Part shown: positions 1-8,343 of the stretch, one piece after another
Layout: every line of letters begins with the position of its first letter
How positions within the stretch are numbered: position 1 is the first letter of the stretch
NCBI GenBank assembly: GCA_046331705.1
Contig: JAXLQJ010000094.1
Coordinates: 1-17,796, forward strand
Length of the DNA stretch: 17,796 bases
From: JADJOY01 sp046331705 [NCBI: bacterium]
Lineage (GTDB): Bacteria; JADJOY01
Direction of reading: 5' to 3'
Notes under the pieces: generated by a model
Seen by the model: only the letters and a program-made list of their open reading frames with translations
What the model was told of the DNA's origin: nothing
Databases searched by the model: none
Made by a program: the position numbers and the translations under genes

Positions 1-388
1 ACCCGCCGCCGCAGCTGCCGCAGGCGGGCGCGCTTCCCGTGGCGTGTTTTCGTGGACAGCCATCGAACTCTCTGCAACCATGGGCCGCTCGAAATCGCCG
101 GGTCTTGGGCCGAGCTCCACGCGGGACGTGCTTCGGGAACGCGACGAGCTGCATGCGGTGTGGACCTCTGTCGAGCGAGGTGATTCGGGGAGACGCCGGG
201 GTGTGGGGCGTACGAGGACCTTTCCGATGACTCCGCGAACCGTCGGCGATCGGCAACCAGCGCGCGTCACTCGAGCGCCACGTTGCCACGGGAGCTTGGC
301 GGGATCGGCCCGACGAAAGCGGTTCCTTGCCGCGTCCGGCACGGGCAGGGGCGTCGAACCAACGTTTTTCTCGAGGGGGCGAGCGTTC
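1..388. other. Upstream non-coding region
   Basis: No gene is supported here. The open frame of the lipoprotein downstream extends back to 44, but that extension is rich in Arg, Gly and Ser with no domain character, and the lipoprotein signal begins only at 389. A GC-rich inverted repeat (CCCGCC at 2-7 against GGCGGG at 23-28, around an inner GCAGCTGC palindrome) lies at the left edge and could belong to the end of an upstream gene. No T-tract follows directly and I see no convincing promoter. Confidence 0.5.
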
Positions 389-3300
389 ATGGAAGGTCGG
401 CGATGGATCGCGGTGGTGGGCCTCTTGTTGGCGACGGGGCTGAGCGCCTGCGGCGGTTCCGATTCTTCGTCGGCCGGCCGCACGTTCACGATCCAGGCTG
501 GCGCGAACGCCACCACCGACATGGTGGCGGCGATGGTGCAAGCCGCGCCGGGCGACGTGATCCAGTTCGACTGCGGCTACTTCGAGCTGAGCACGACGCT
601 CACGATCATCAACACCGAGGACGTGCGCATCCGCGGCTGCGGCCGGGACCAGACCGTGCTGTCGTTCCGCGCGGCGAACTCCGCGCAGGGCATTCTCGTC
701 GTCAACGTTCACGGCATCACGATCCAGGATCTCACCGTCCTGGATTCCGGTGGCAACGGCATCGAGCTGCGTGGCGTCGATCACGGCACGTTGCAGCGCG
801 TGCGAGCGATGTGGTCCTCGGGCGGCGGCCGCGCCAGCGCGGATCCGATCACCGCAGCCAACTACGCCGAGGACGGCTTCCGGCGGCTCAACGTGCCTTG
901 CACCGAACCGTCGAGCCACAAGCCCGGTACGCCCGGCGGCGGTGCTTCGCCCGACTACACCATGGACGCGAACAACGGCCGCTATGCGATCTATCCGGTG
1001 CTCTCGAAGAACGTCCTGATCGAGGATTCCGAGGGCGTCGGCGCCTCGGACGCGGGGATCTACGTCGGCCAGAGCAACGACGCGATCATGCGTCGCAACC
1101 GCGCCGTCTACAACCCATTCGGCTTCGAGATCGAGAACGTCCAGGCTGGTGAGTACGACGGCAATCTCGCCGAGTGCAACACCGGCGGCATGCTGGTCTA
1201 CGACCTCGACGGGCTCACGCAGTACGGCGAACGCACCCGCGTGCACGGAAACGTCATCCGCAAGAACAACAGCTACAACGTGGCGACCCATCCGGGCCTG
1301 GTGCGGCTGGTGCCGGCGGGCACGGGCATCATCACGCTGGGCTACGACCGCATCGACGTCTTCGACAACGAGTTCCGCGACAACGACACGGTCGGCTTTC
1401 TGCACATGTCCTATGCGTTGTTTCCGAAGAGCGACCAGCCCACCGATCGCCGGCTCGACGGCTACAGCGAGGGTGTTCACCTCTTCAAGAACCGCTTCTT
1501 CAACAACGGCAACGCGCCGGCGATGCCGACGCTCGAGGACCTGTCGGGCGGCGACATCATCAAGGCGTTCCCGCTCCTGATGGCCGTCAAGAACCTGGTG
1601 GCCTGCGGCAAGTCCGAGAACGCGGGCGTCTGCGCCGGGGGAAGCGGCCTGCGCGGCGGTCACATCATGTGGGACGGTCTGCTCGACGACTACGATGCCG
1701 ACTGCCCCTACCCGGTGGACGCAGCAGGCAATCCCTTGCCGAAGGACGCTCTCGGCAAGCCGATCGAAGGCAACCAGTACCCGAATCCCGCCTGTCACTA
1801 CAACGCGTACAAGTTCGACACCGCCCGCGAGGGCGCACCGCGGATCAAGCCCGACTGGGCCGCGTCGTGCATCGACGACGACAACCAGCTGAGCAGCGAC
1901 AGCCTGCCGTTCGCCAACTTCCACGGGCTCCAAGGCCTGGAGTGGCTCATCGAATCCCAAGTGGATCCGGGCAAGCCCGAAGCCGTGGCGACGATGCTCG
2001 CCAAGGTCGGTCCCGCCGCTTCGACGCAATTCGCGTCGGACTTCGACATGGCGCCACACCGCTGCGTCGCGCAGTACGGCGCGAACCTGCCGCTCTTGCC
2101 GAAAGTGACGATTCCACCGTTCGAGCGCAGTGGTGACTACGATCCGGCGCCCAGCGCGGCGGAAGTCGCGAAGCGATGCGACGCGAGCGTGCCCGCCGGC
2201 CAGGCGAACCACGCCGCCGCGAGCGTCGACTGTCCGACGCTCGATTCTTACCATTTGTTCTCCGATCCGGAGGATCCGCGCAGCGCACCGAACGGCGGCG
2301 TGCCCTGGGTGCTCACCACCAAGCTCTTCTCCGACTACGCGGTGAAGTACCGCGTCGCCTTCCTGCCTCCGGGTGCGCAGGCGAGCTACAACGACAAGGC
2401 CAGCAACGGCGTCGACGCGACGCTGGTCTTTCCGGTGGGAACGATCCTCGCCAAGACGTTTGCGTTCGCGAACGAGACCACCCACACCGAGACACCGGTG
2501 GAGACGCGGCTCTTGATCAAGCGCGTGACCTCGAAGGGCCAGGTCCACTGGGACGGCGCGGCCTACGTCTGGAGCACCGACGCCGCCACCGGCAAGCGCG
2601 TGGCGAAGCTGGCGCTGGGCGGTGCGACGGCCGCGCCGTCCTGGGACTACCACGACGTGGACTCCGGCGTGCGTCACGCTGGCGCCACGCAGCACTACGT
2701 GATTCCGAGCCGCGCACAGTGCCTGACCTGCCACTCGGCGCAGAACAAGGAGCCCGGCGCTTCGCCGATCGGTCTCAAGGTGCGCTTCATGAACCGGCCC
2801 TACGCCGCCGAGTCGAACCTCCAAAGCGGCCAGAGCGCGCCGGCCATGCTCGGCCAGAACCAGCTCCAGTACTGGTGCAGCCAGGGCGTGCTCGGTGGCT
2901 GCCCGGCCGATCTCGGCGTGGACGCGACGACACAGATCGCCTCTCACCTGGAGCGCATCCCGGTGTTCAACAAGCCGGGCGATTCCGGTTTCCCGGCCAA
3001 CTCGCCGCAGGACGTCGAGGCCCGCGCCCGCGCCTACCTCGAGGTGAACTGCGAGCATTGCCACAGCCCGGGCGGATTCGCCGCCAGCACCGGCCTCTAC
3101 CTCGATTCCTTCCGCCCGATCGACTCGAGCTTCGGCATCTGCAAGCAGCCGACCGCGGCCGGTCAGGAGGGCAGCGGGCTACGCACCTACGACATCCAGC
3201 CCGGCGCCGCGCACAAGTCGATCCTCGAGTTCCGGATCAGTCCCGAGGCCACCACGCCGGGCGCCGTGATGCCGCCGCTGGCGCGCAGCGTCGTACACGA

Positions 3301-3394
3301 CGAGGGCCACGAGCTGATCGAGCAATGGATCGACGAGGTCGTGACCGCGGACGAGCAGCGCTATCCGGGCTCGACGAGCTGCGCGGGGAAGTGA
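389..3394 (+). CDS. Beta-helix / di-heme cytochrome fusion lipoprotein
   Basis: A 1001-residue exported lipoprotein. The start at 389 is chosen because it gives a lipoprotein signal (basic MEGRR, hydrophobic VVGLLLATG, lipobox LSAC with Cys21) and a purine-rich AGGGGG lies upstream. Residues about 30-360 show repeated short strands with Gly/Asn turns (IRGCGRDQT, IQDLTVLDSGGNGIELRG, LIEDSEGVGASDAGIYVGQS), the pattern of a right-handed parallel beta-helix (TIGR03805-like). Residues about 610-1001 resemble the HNE_0200 family (TIGR03806), with TTKLFSDYAVKYR and two CXXCH heme motifs, CLTCH at 778-782 and CEHCH at 888-892. These two families usually occur as adjacent genes and are of unknown function. 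Here they are one protein. A cell-surface or periplasmic redox or sugar-binding role is inference. The gene ends facing the oxygenase gene. Confidence 0.88.
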   Translation: MEGRRWIAVVGLLLATGLSACGGSDSSSAGRTFTIQAGANATTDMVAAMVQAAPGDVIQFDCGYFELSTTLTIINTEDVRIRGCGRDQTVLSFRAANSAQGILVVNVHGITIQDLTVLDSGGNGIELRGVDHGTLQRVRAMWSSGGGRASADPITAANYAEDGFRRLNVPCTEPSSHKPGTPGGGASPDYTMDANNGRYAIYPVLSKNVLIEDSEGVGASDAGIYVGQSNDAIMRRNRAVYNPFGFEIENVQAGEYDGNLAECNTGGMLVYDLDGLTQYGERTRVHGNVIRKNNSYNVATHPGLVRLVPAGTGIITLGYDRIDVFDNEFRDNDTVGFLHMSYALFPKSDQPTDRRLDGYSEGVHLFKNRFFNNGNAPAMPTLEDLSGGDIIKAFPLLMAVKNLVACGKSENAGVCAGGSGLRGGHIMWDGLLDDYDADCPYPVDAAGNPLPKDALGKPIEGNQYPNPACHYNAYKFDTAREGAPRIKPDWAASCIDDDNQLSSDSLPFANFHGLQGLEWLIESQVDPGKPEAVATMLAKVGPAASTQFASDFDMAPHRCVAQYGANLPLLPKVTIPPFERSGDYDPAPSAAEVAKRCDASVPAGQANHAAASVDCPTLDSYHLFSDPEDPRSAPNGGVPWVLTTKLFSDYAVKYRVAFLPPGAQASYNDKASNGVDATLVFPVGTILAKTFAFANETTHTETPVETRLLIKRVTSKGQVHWDGAAYVWSTDAATGKRVAKLALGGATAAPSWDYHDVDSGVRHAGATQHYVIPSRAQCLTCHSAQNKEPGASPIGLKVRFMNRPYAAESNLQSGQSAPAMLGQNQLQYWCSQGVLGGCPADLGVDATTQIASHLERIPVFNKPGDSGFPANSPQDVEARARAYLEVNCEHCHSPGGFAASTGLYLDSFRPIDSSFGICKQPTAAGQEGSGLRTYDIQPGAAHKSILEFRISPEATTPGAVMPPLARSVVHDEGHELIEQWIDEVVTADEQRYPGSTSCAGK

Positions 3395-3397
3395 CCG

Positions 3398-3414
3398 TTC
3401 GAGTCGCCCTCGAA
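3398..3414 (+). terminator. Weak hairpin after lipoprotein gene
   Basis: Perfect 6-bp stem TTCGAG / CTCGAA around the loop TCGCC, starting four bases after the stop codon of the lipoprotein gene, in the convergent gap with the oxygenase gene. No T-tract follows, so it is at best a weak or Rho-assisted terminator. Confidence 0.25.
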
Positions 3415-3529
3415 TCGGTGTCGCCGACGGAGAGGGGGCTCGTGAGCGCGGCGACTGGTTCCGCGCGCGATTGGCAGGGCCATCGATTTCGTCAGCGCGT
3501 GACGACCGAGCGGCCTTCCGCCGCTGCGC

Positions 3530-4834
3530 TCACGCCACGTGCGCGGGGTGGGCTGCGTCGGGTCGCAGGAGATCGTGCTCGCGCTTGGCGAAGTAGCTGT
3601 CGAGGAGCGTGCGCTGGCGCGCGCGGTTGCGTTCGAGGTGGCGGTCGAGCGCGCCACCTCCGCGCAGCTGGTAATACGAGGCGGTGGCGAAGCGGACGGG
3701 CGCGCTGAGCAGCGGATACCACGGGAAGCTCAGGACCGGCAGCCCCAGCTGACGCCGCCGAAACGGCCCCAAGATCAGCGACGAGTTGCTGAGGTGCTTG
3801 TGGTACTCGAGGCGGCGTTTCCAGGCAGCCGCCCGTGGGCGATCGTCGTGGTCCGGCACGTATCGGCCGAGCGGCTCGTCCCGAAGCGCCGTGGCGAGAC
3901 GCCGGGCGGTCTGGTCCGGCCAGCGGTGGGTGAGGAACGCGTGGTAGAGCTTGCGCAGCCCGTCACCTTCGGTCTTGGCGAGGAACGACTCGTCGACGCC
4001 GGAGAGGTAGCCCACGTAGCGCCACAGGTGCATCGCCGCCGCGGCGTCGTTGCGTCCCACCGGCACGCCGAAGAGACGCATGCCGAGCAGTGAGACCGGG
4101 CCGAAGGCGAGGTAGGTCGCGAGCATGTCGACCTGGTTGATCGGCACGCCCCAGCGCTCGGCGTTCCAGTCGGAACGGCGTGCGACCTGCCGCCGTATCA
4201 GGGCGTGGATGAGGCGGACGCGCAAGGTGCTGATGAAGCCGGGGCCGAAGCGCTCGAGGCCGCGGGTTTCGGTCACGTCGCTCAGCCACTTGCCGGTCTC
4301 GCCGATGCGCAGCGCGGTGTCCTTGGTGAGCGCGCCCGCGAGCGCGAGCGTCTGGTTCATGGTGTTGAAGTAGGAATAGCCACCCATGAGCGCGAGATCG
4401 CGGAGCACGTAGAACCCCGCATTGCCCGCCAAGCGGCTGGCGCGGATTCCGCGCGCCACCAGGCTTCGATCGAGCCAGGGCGGATCGCGGTCGACGAGCG
4501 CGAAGAACCGGCGCAGTGGCTCACCGGGAGAGGGGATCGACTGGATGCCTCTCGCGAGCGCGCGCTCGAAGCTCGCCTTGCGCTCGCGAGGCTGGTTCTC
4601 GAACATCCACGCGACCAGCTCGTCCATCGCGGGATCGCCGCGCCAGAGCGCCGCCTCGATCTCGCGCCACTCGTCGTCCGTGGGCGCGAGGGGTGCGCCG
4701 AAGATGCGCCGCGCGAGCGCGGCGGGCAGCCACTGGACGCGGGCGATCCGGGTGGAGCGCATCCTCGTCGGGCGAGGGGGCGCGGAAGGCTCGCTCGACG
4801 TGGCCCTCGCATGGGAGCGGCTGGCTTCCGTCAT
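3530..4834 (-). CDS. MpaB / latex-clearing-type oxygenase (DUF2236)
   Basis: A 434-residue protein of the oxygenase MpaB family (DUF2236), which includes the b-type-heme latex clearing protein Lcp and fungal MpaB. Family features visible: GGYSYFNTMNQTL (151-163), ETGKWLSDVTETRGLERFG (179-197), RVRLIHALIRR (205-215) with His210 as the expected heme axial ligand, WGVPINQVDMLATYLAF (228-244) and MHLWRYVGYLSGV (268-280). Start 4834 is chosen because AGGAA sits six bases upstream at 4841-4845; the longer frame to 5158 is not protein-like. A start at Met25 is an alternative. No signal peptide is seen, so the protein is probably cytoplasmic, unlike secreted Lcp. The substrate cannot be read from sequence. 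Same strand as the VOC gene but 376 bases downstream of it, so probably a separate transcript. Confidence 0.88.
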   Translation of the reverse strand: MTEASRSHARATSSEPSAPPRPTRMRSTRIARVQWLPAALARRIFGAPLAPTDDEWREIEAALWRGDPAMDELVAWMFENQPRERKASFERALARGIQSIPSPGEPLRRFFALVDRDPPWLDRSLVARGIRASRLAGNAGFYVLRDLALMGGYSYFNTMNQTLALAGALTKDTALRIGETGKWLSDVTETRGLERFGPGFISTLRVRLIHALIRRQVARRSDWNAERWGVPINQVDMLATYLAFGPVSLLGMRLFGVPVGRNDAAAAMHLWRYVGYLSGVDESFLAKTEGDGLRKLYHAFLTHRWPDQTARRLATALRDEPLGRYVPDHDDRPRAAAWKRRLEYHKHLSNSSLILGPFRRRQLGLPVLSFPWYPLLSAPVRFATASYYQLRGGGALDRHLERNRARQRTLLDSYFAKREHDLLRPDAAHPAHVA

Positions 4835-5210
4835 CCGAAGTTCCTCGCTGCCGTTCGGGAGGAGGCTGCGCCACCGTGGCCGGCGGCGATCTCCGTTCGG
4901 TCCGCGATCATACCGAGATCGACGCTTCGCAGGCGTGGCGCTTCGCGAGCGGCACGTCACCGCACTCGGAGTGGCCCGGGGTGGAGATGCCGATCGCCGC
5001 GTTGCGAGCCCCGGTGAGCCGTGCCTCGTCGTCGATCTGCAAGTCCCGGGGCGGCGCACGGCGGCGCCAGTGAACCAGCCGCCGCCGACGCCGAACGAGC
5101 GCGCGTGCGTGGCGAGCGTCGGTACTCGCGCGATCCGCGGGATGAGCCCGCGCCGCACACGCGTCCCTCGCGATGCGGAAGCATGGGCATCCGGCCTGCA
5201 ACCAGCCGGC
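4835..5210. other. Intergenic region, no gene recognised
   Basis: 376 bases between the VOC gene and the MpaB-like gene. Open frames exist on both strands, but their translations are rich in Arg, Ser, Ala and Pro and have no recognisable domain. The promoter of the minus-strand oxygenase gene should lie here, but I see no clear -35/-10 pair. Confidence 0.4.
4841..4845 (-). promoter_or_regulatory. Ribosome binding site of MpaB-like gene
   Basis: On the minus strand the sequence reads AGGAA, then six bases, then ATG. This decides the 4834 start over upstream in-frame codons. Confidence 0.55.
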
Positions 5211-5618
5211 TCAGCCGCGCTGATGCAGCTCGATCACGTTGCGGTCGGGATCGCGGACGAAGATTCCCTTGGCGCCGGGGCCGAATTGCACCGGCCCCCC
5301 GCTCACCGGAACGCCGGCCGCCTCGAGCCGTTCCTTCGCGGCCATGATGTCCGGGCACAACAGTGCGAAGTGCGTGATCCCGGGGTGCTTCTCGGGTACA
5401 TCCATGAGGATGTTCGGCTCGTTCGCGTTCGGCGCGTTGAGCACGAGGTTCACTTCGACTCCCGACGGGTGACCGAGGATCGCCACGGGTTCAGGACCGA
5501 TCGGGCCCGCGGTCTTCGTGAAGCCCAGTAGCTCGTAGAAGCGCACGGAGCGCTCGAGGTCGTGTACGCGAATGCCAATGTGCGCGAGGCCGGCGATCGG
5601 GATGGACGACGGTTTCAT
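5211..5618 (-). CDS. VOC family (glyoxalase-fold) protein
   Basis: A complete 135-residue single-module vicinal oxygen chelate protein with paired beta-alpha-beta-beta-beta halves. It begins with AHIGIRVHDLERSVRFYELL (12-31) and has a second half at ITHFALLCPD (81-90) ending FVRDPDRNVIELHQ. The likely metal ligands His13, Glu55, His83 and Glu130 are all present, so it should bind a divalent metal. Family members include glyoxalase I, fosfomycin-modifying enzymes and ring-cleavage dioxygenases. Nothing here identifies the substrate, though a glyoxalase or lactoylglutathione-lyase-like role is the usual default. The ATG at 5618 begins just ahead of the first strand; the ribosome site is weak. 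It is divergent from the secreted protein at 5948. Confidence 0.9.
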   Translation of the reverse strand: MKPSSIPIAGLAHIGIRVHDLERSVRFYELLGFTKTAGPIGPEPVAILGHPSGVEVNLVLNAPNANEPNILMDVPEKHPGITHFALLCPDIMAAKERLEAAGVPVSGGPVQFGPGAKGIFVRDPDRNVIELHQRG

Positions 5619-5947
5619 GCGTTGGATTGTCCCACTGTTCCCGCGTGGTCGACGTCAGCCGGACGGTCCTCGTGTCGGCGCAAGATGCGTGGAGTTCGCC
5701 GAGCGGTCCAGTCGCGGCGCGGCGAGCTCAGCCCGGCGATGAGGCGTTGGGTGCATCGCTGGTCCCGCTCGCGCGCTGGGTGCCGTTCGGCACCCGTACG
5801 ACCATCGGCGCCGCGCGGAAGCGCGGTTGTCGCCCCAGACGGGCTGAGGGAGGCGGTTGCTTGTTGGGGAGCCCGGAGCGACAGTCGGTCGACCGGAGGC
5901 ATTGGTTGGCACGGATCGGCGGCGACGACGGAGCAGGGCGGCGCAGG
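5619..5947. other. Divergent intergenic region
   Basis: 329 bases between the minus-strand VOC gene and the plus-strand secreted protein gene, so it should contain both promoters. I see no credible coding region. The one structural element is the perfect inverted repeat at 5778-5795, listed separately. Confidence 0.4.
5778..5795. repeat. Perfect 7-bp inverted repeat in divergent promoter region
   Basis: GGGTGCC, four-base spacer GTTC, then GGCACCC. It lies roughly midway between two divergent genes. It could be an operator or a hairpin in the leader of the secreted protein gene. There is no T-tract, so a terminator is unlikely. Confidence 0.35.
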
Positions 5948-6574
5948 ATGACGCGCGCGATGCGGTTTTTCGGGGCCGTTCTCGCGGTCACGGCGATGGC
6001 TTCGGGCGCTCGAGCGCAGAACCGGATCGCCAACGGCGAGTTCGACGTGGGCGTCTCGGGCTGGTCGAGGTATGGGTTCGGCACCGAGCCGACGTTCATC
6101 CTCTTTGGCGATCACGACGCGTGCGCGAACTCCGGCGCTGCCGAGTTCTCCGGCAACACCCTGGACCAAGACAACTGGGTGAGAACCTGTGTCCCGGGGA
6201 TCACGCCGCTCGCGGACTACTCCTTGGAAGCCAGCCTCCGTTTCATCGCTGGAGCAACGGACTCGGTTCTCGTTGGCATCGAGTGGCACGATTCGAGTGC
6301 TGATTGTCTCGGTGCCACGGTCGGCGGTTTTCCCATGACGGATACGCTGTTTGCTGGCGGGAGCAACGTCTGGACGCTGCTCTCGAACTCGAACATCGTC
6401 GCTCCGGCAAACGCTGGGAGCGCTTACGTATCGTTGCTGCTCCATACGCCGGGTGCATCATCCGCTGTCGTGCGGATCGACGGCGTTCATCTCGTGCCTG
6501 GGCACGGTTTCTTGTTCGGAGACGGGTACGAGTCGGGCTCCCTCTGCCGATGGTCGAGCGCCTTGGCGTCCTGA
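5948..6574 (+). CDS. Secreted protein with C-terminal DGYESG...W motif
   Basis: A 208-residue exported protein of unknown function. The start at 5948 gives a Sec signal peptide (MTRAMRFFGAVLAVTAMASG) with likely cleavage after ARA, before QNRIANGEFDVG. The mature part opens with a phrase typical of carbohydrate-binding, jelly-roll modules (NGEFDVGVSGW) and continues with alternating beta-strand segments (YSLEASLRFIAG, AYVSLLLHTPG, SAVVRIDGVHL). This matches the general layout of CBM_4_9-like domains, but that is inference. The C-terminus reads FLFGDGYESGSLCRWSS, resembling the short DGFESG(D/N)xxxW tails I know from secreted proteins of several environmental bacteria. Cysteines occur in the mature part. 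The esterase gene follows 137 bases later on the same strand. Confidence 0.75.
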   Translation: MTRAMRFFGAVLAVTAMASGARAQNRIANGEFDVGVSGWSRYGFGTEPTFILFGDHDACANSGAAEFSGNTLDQDNWVRTCVPGITPLADYSLEASLRFIAGATDSVLVGIEWHDSSADCLGATVGGFPMTDTLFAGGSNVWTLLSNSNIVAPANAGSAYVSLLLHTPGASSAVVRIDGVHLVPGHGFLFGDGYESGSLCRWSSALAS

Positions 6575-6612
6575 AGAACGTCGCTCGTACGATTCGGAGC
6601 GTTGCGAGCGAT

Positions 6613-6639
6613 CCCGGGACACGCAGACCACGTCTCGGG
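6613..6639 (+). terminator. Candidate hairpin between secreted protein and esterase genes
   Basis: CCCGGGAC at 6613-6620 pairs with GTCTCGGG at 6632-6639 (8 bp with one G-U) around an 11-base loop. It lies in the 137-base gap. No T-tract follows; it may be a weak terminator or simply chance in GC-rich DNA. Confidence 0.25.
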
Positions 6640-6711
6640 TGCCAGCGGTCCAGTCGACCCGGAAAGCACGCGCCAATCGTGAGCGGGCGGGTGTGGGTCG
6701 AAAGAACCTCC

Positions 6712-8343
6712 ATGGCACGTTCGATTGCGCCGCTGCGCTGGATACCGCTCTTCCTCGTCGTCGCCGCGACGGCCGCCCTCGCTGCTCCCGTCGAAACCGA
6801 GTCCGGCCTTCTCGAAGGCGTCACGGAGAACGAAGTCAGCGTGTTCAAGGGCATTCCGTTCGCGGCGCCGCCCGTGGGTGATTTGCGCTGGCGCGCGCCT
6901 CGAGCGGCCGGTGCGTGGAGCGGCGTCCGGCTCGCCGACACGTTCTCGCCGGTTTGCGTGCAGCGCGGCACCTACCCCGAAGACGCGCCCGTGGAGCCGA
7001 TGAGCGAGGATTGCCTGTACCTCAACGTCTGGGCTCCAGCGGATGCCACGAAGGGCGCGAAGCTGCCGGTCATGGTCTGGATCTACGGCGGCGGACTCTC
7101 GAACGGCAGTGCATCGACGCCGCTCTATGCCGGCGACGCCCTCGCGCGGCAAGGCGTCATCGTCGTGACGGCCAACTACCGGCTTGGCGCGCTTGGATTC
7201 CTTGCGCATCCCACGCTCACGCGCGAATCCGAGCACCGAGCTTCGGGCAACTACGGCCTGCTCGACCAGCTTGCGGCGCTCGGCTGGGTGAGGCGCAACA
7301 TCGCGGCGTTCGGCGGCGACCCGAGCAACGTCACGGTATTCGGGCAGTCCTCGGGATCGATCTCGATCAGCGTGCTCTGCGCATCGCCGCTCGCGCACGG
7401 CCTGTTCCGCCGCGCGATCGGTCAAAGCGGCGGATTGTTCGAGCCGCTTGCCGCCGCGCCGGAATTCGCGCTGGCGGGCGCGGAGCAGGAAGGCGTGGCC
7501 TTCGCCGCGCGAGTCGGTGCCACGACGAGCGAGGCACTCCGTGCGTTGCCCGTCACCGACATCGTGGCTGCGCGGTTCGCGCCACACGTGGTGATCGACG
7601 GGTATGTGCTCGCGGAGGCGCCCCATGACGCGCTCGCTGCCGGGCGCGGCGCCGATGTCGACATCCTGGTGGGATCGAACGCCGAGGAGGGGCTCTCTTT
7701 CCGGAACCAGCGCGCGGTGACCACCGCCAACCTGCCGGCGCTGCTCGCCGAGGACTTTCCGCCGTTCATCGTCTCGTTGGCAGGACCTCGCGCACCCGAG
7801 AGCGAAGCGTCTGCGAAGGCCGCCTTCGTCGCTTTCGAAAGCAACATGCGTTTCGCGTGGGACATGCGCGCGTGGGCGCGCCTTCATGCCGGGGCTGGGC
7901 GTGGGCGCACGTATCTCTATCGTTTTGCGCAGGTGCCACCGAACGCCGAAGGCGCGCATCACGGCGCCGAGATGGCCTACGTGTTCCATCACCCGCTCGG
8001 CGCGCAGTGGACCGACGACGACCACACGCTCGCCGACAGGCTGAGTGCCTATTGGACCCACTTCGCCAAGACGGGTGATCCGAATGCCGCCGGCCTCCCC
8101 GTGTGGCCCGCGTTCACCACGACGCACGAGCAAGCGCTCCGGATCGACGGCGAGCTCGCCGCGGGTGCACTACCCAATGCCGCGGAGCTCGACTCCATCG
8201 GCCGCGTCTATGCCGCCGTACGTTTCGTCTTCCGCCACCTCCGTGCGCTGGGCGCCGCGGCGCTCGTGATCGTCGTTTCGTTGCTCTACGTCTCGTGGCG
8301 CGCCGTGCGCTCGCGCTTCCGGCGCGGCGCTCCAACCCTGTAG
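6712..8343 (+). CDS. Type-B carboxylesterase with C-terminal membrane anchor
   Basis: A 543-residue alpha/beta-hydrolase of the carboxylesterase type-B / para-nitrobenzyl esterase family (COG2272). Start 6712 gives a signal peptide (WIPLFLVVAATAALA, then APVETESG). Family landmarks: VFKGIPFAAPPVGDLRWRAP (44-63), EDCLYLNVW (99-107), oxyanion-hole loop YGGG (125-128), nucleophile elbow GQSSG (211-215) with Ser213, GSNAEEG (321-327) with Glu326, and GAHHGAEMAYVF (414-425) with His417. The elbow is GQSSG rather than the commoner GESAG. After the normal domain end comes a hydrophobic helix (about 513-529, LGAAALVIVVSLLYVSW) followed by RAVRSRFRR. This implies a membrane anchor with the catalytic domain outside the cytoplasm. 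It would hydrolyse carboxylic esters; the substrate is unknown. Confidence 0.92.
   Translation: MARSIAPLRWIPLFLVVAATAALAAPVETESGLLEGVTENEVSVFKGIPFAAPPVGDLRWRAPRAAGAWSGVRLADTFSPVCVQRGTYPEDAPVEPMSEDCLYLNVWAPADATKGAKLPVMVWIYGGGLSNGSASTPLYAGDALARQGVIVVTANYRLGALGFLAHPTLTRESEHRASGNYGLLDQLAALGWVRRNIAAFGGDPSNVTVFGQSSGSISISVLCASPLAHGLFRRAIGQSGGLFEPLAAAPEFALAGAEQEGVAFAARVGATTSEALRALPVTDIVAARFAPHVVIDGYVLAEAPHDALAAGRGADVDILVGSNAEEGLSFRNQRAVTTANLPALLAEDFPPFIVSLAGPRAPESEASAKAAFVAFESNMRFAWDMRAWARLHAGAGRGRTYLYRFAQVPPNAEGAHHGAEMAYVFHHPLGAQWTDDDHTLADRLSAYWTHFAKTGDPNAAGLPVWPAFTTTHEQALRIDGELAAGALPNAAELDSIGRVYAAVRFVFRHLRALGAAALVIVVSLLYVSWRAVRSRFRRGAPTL

Noticed and set aside
44-388. N-terminal extension of the lipoprotein frame back to 44
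   Set aside because: Low-complexity Arg/Gly/Ser sequence; the lipoprotein signal starts at 389 and would be internal otherwise.
4835-5158. N-terminal extension of the MpaB-like frame to 5158
   Set aside because: Arg/Ser/Pro-rich translation with no domain, whereas 4834 has a good ribosome site.
4205-5531. Plus-strand frames over the MpaB-like and VOC genes
   Set aside because: Antisense to two recognised minus-strand genes; no domain character.
6487-8133. Long minus-strand open frame opposite the esterase
   Set aside because: Arg/Glu/His-rich shadow of a clearly recognised plus-strand esterase; a common artefact in GC-rich DNA.
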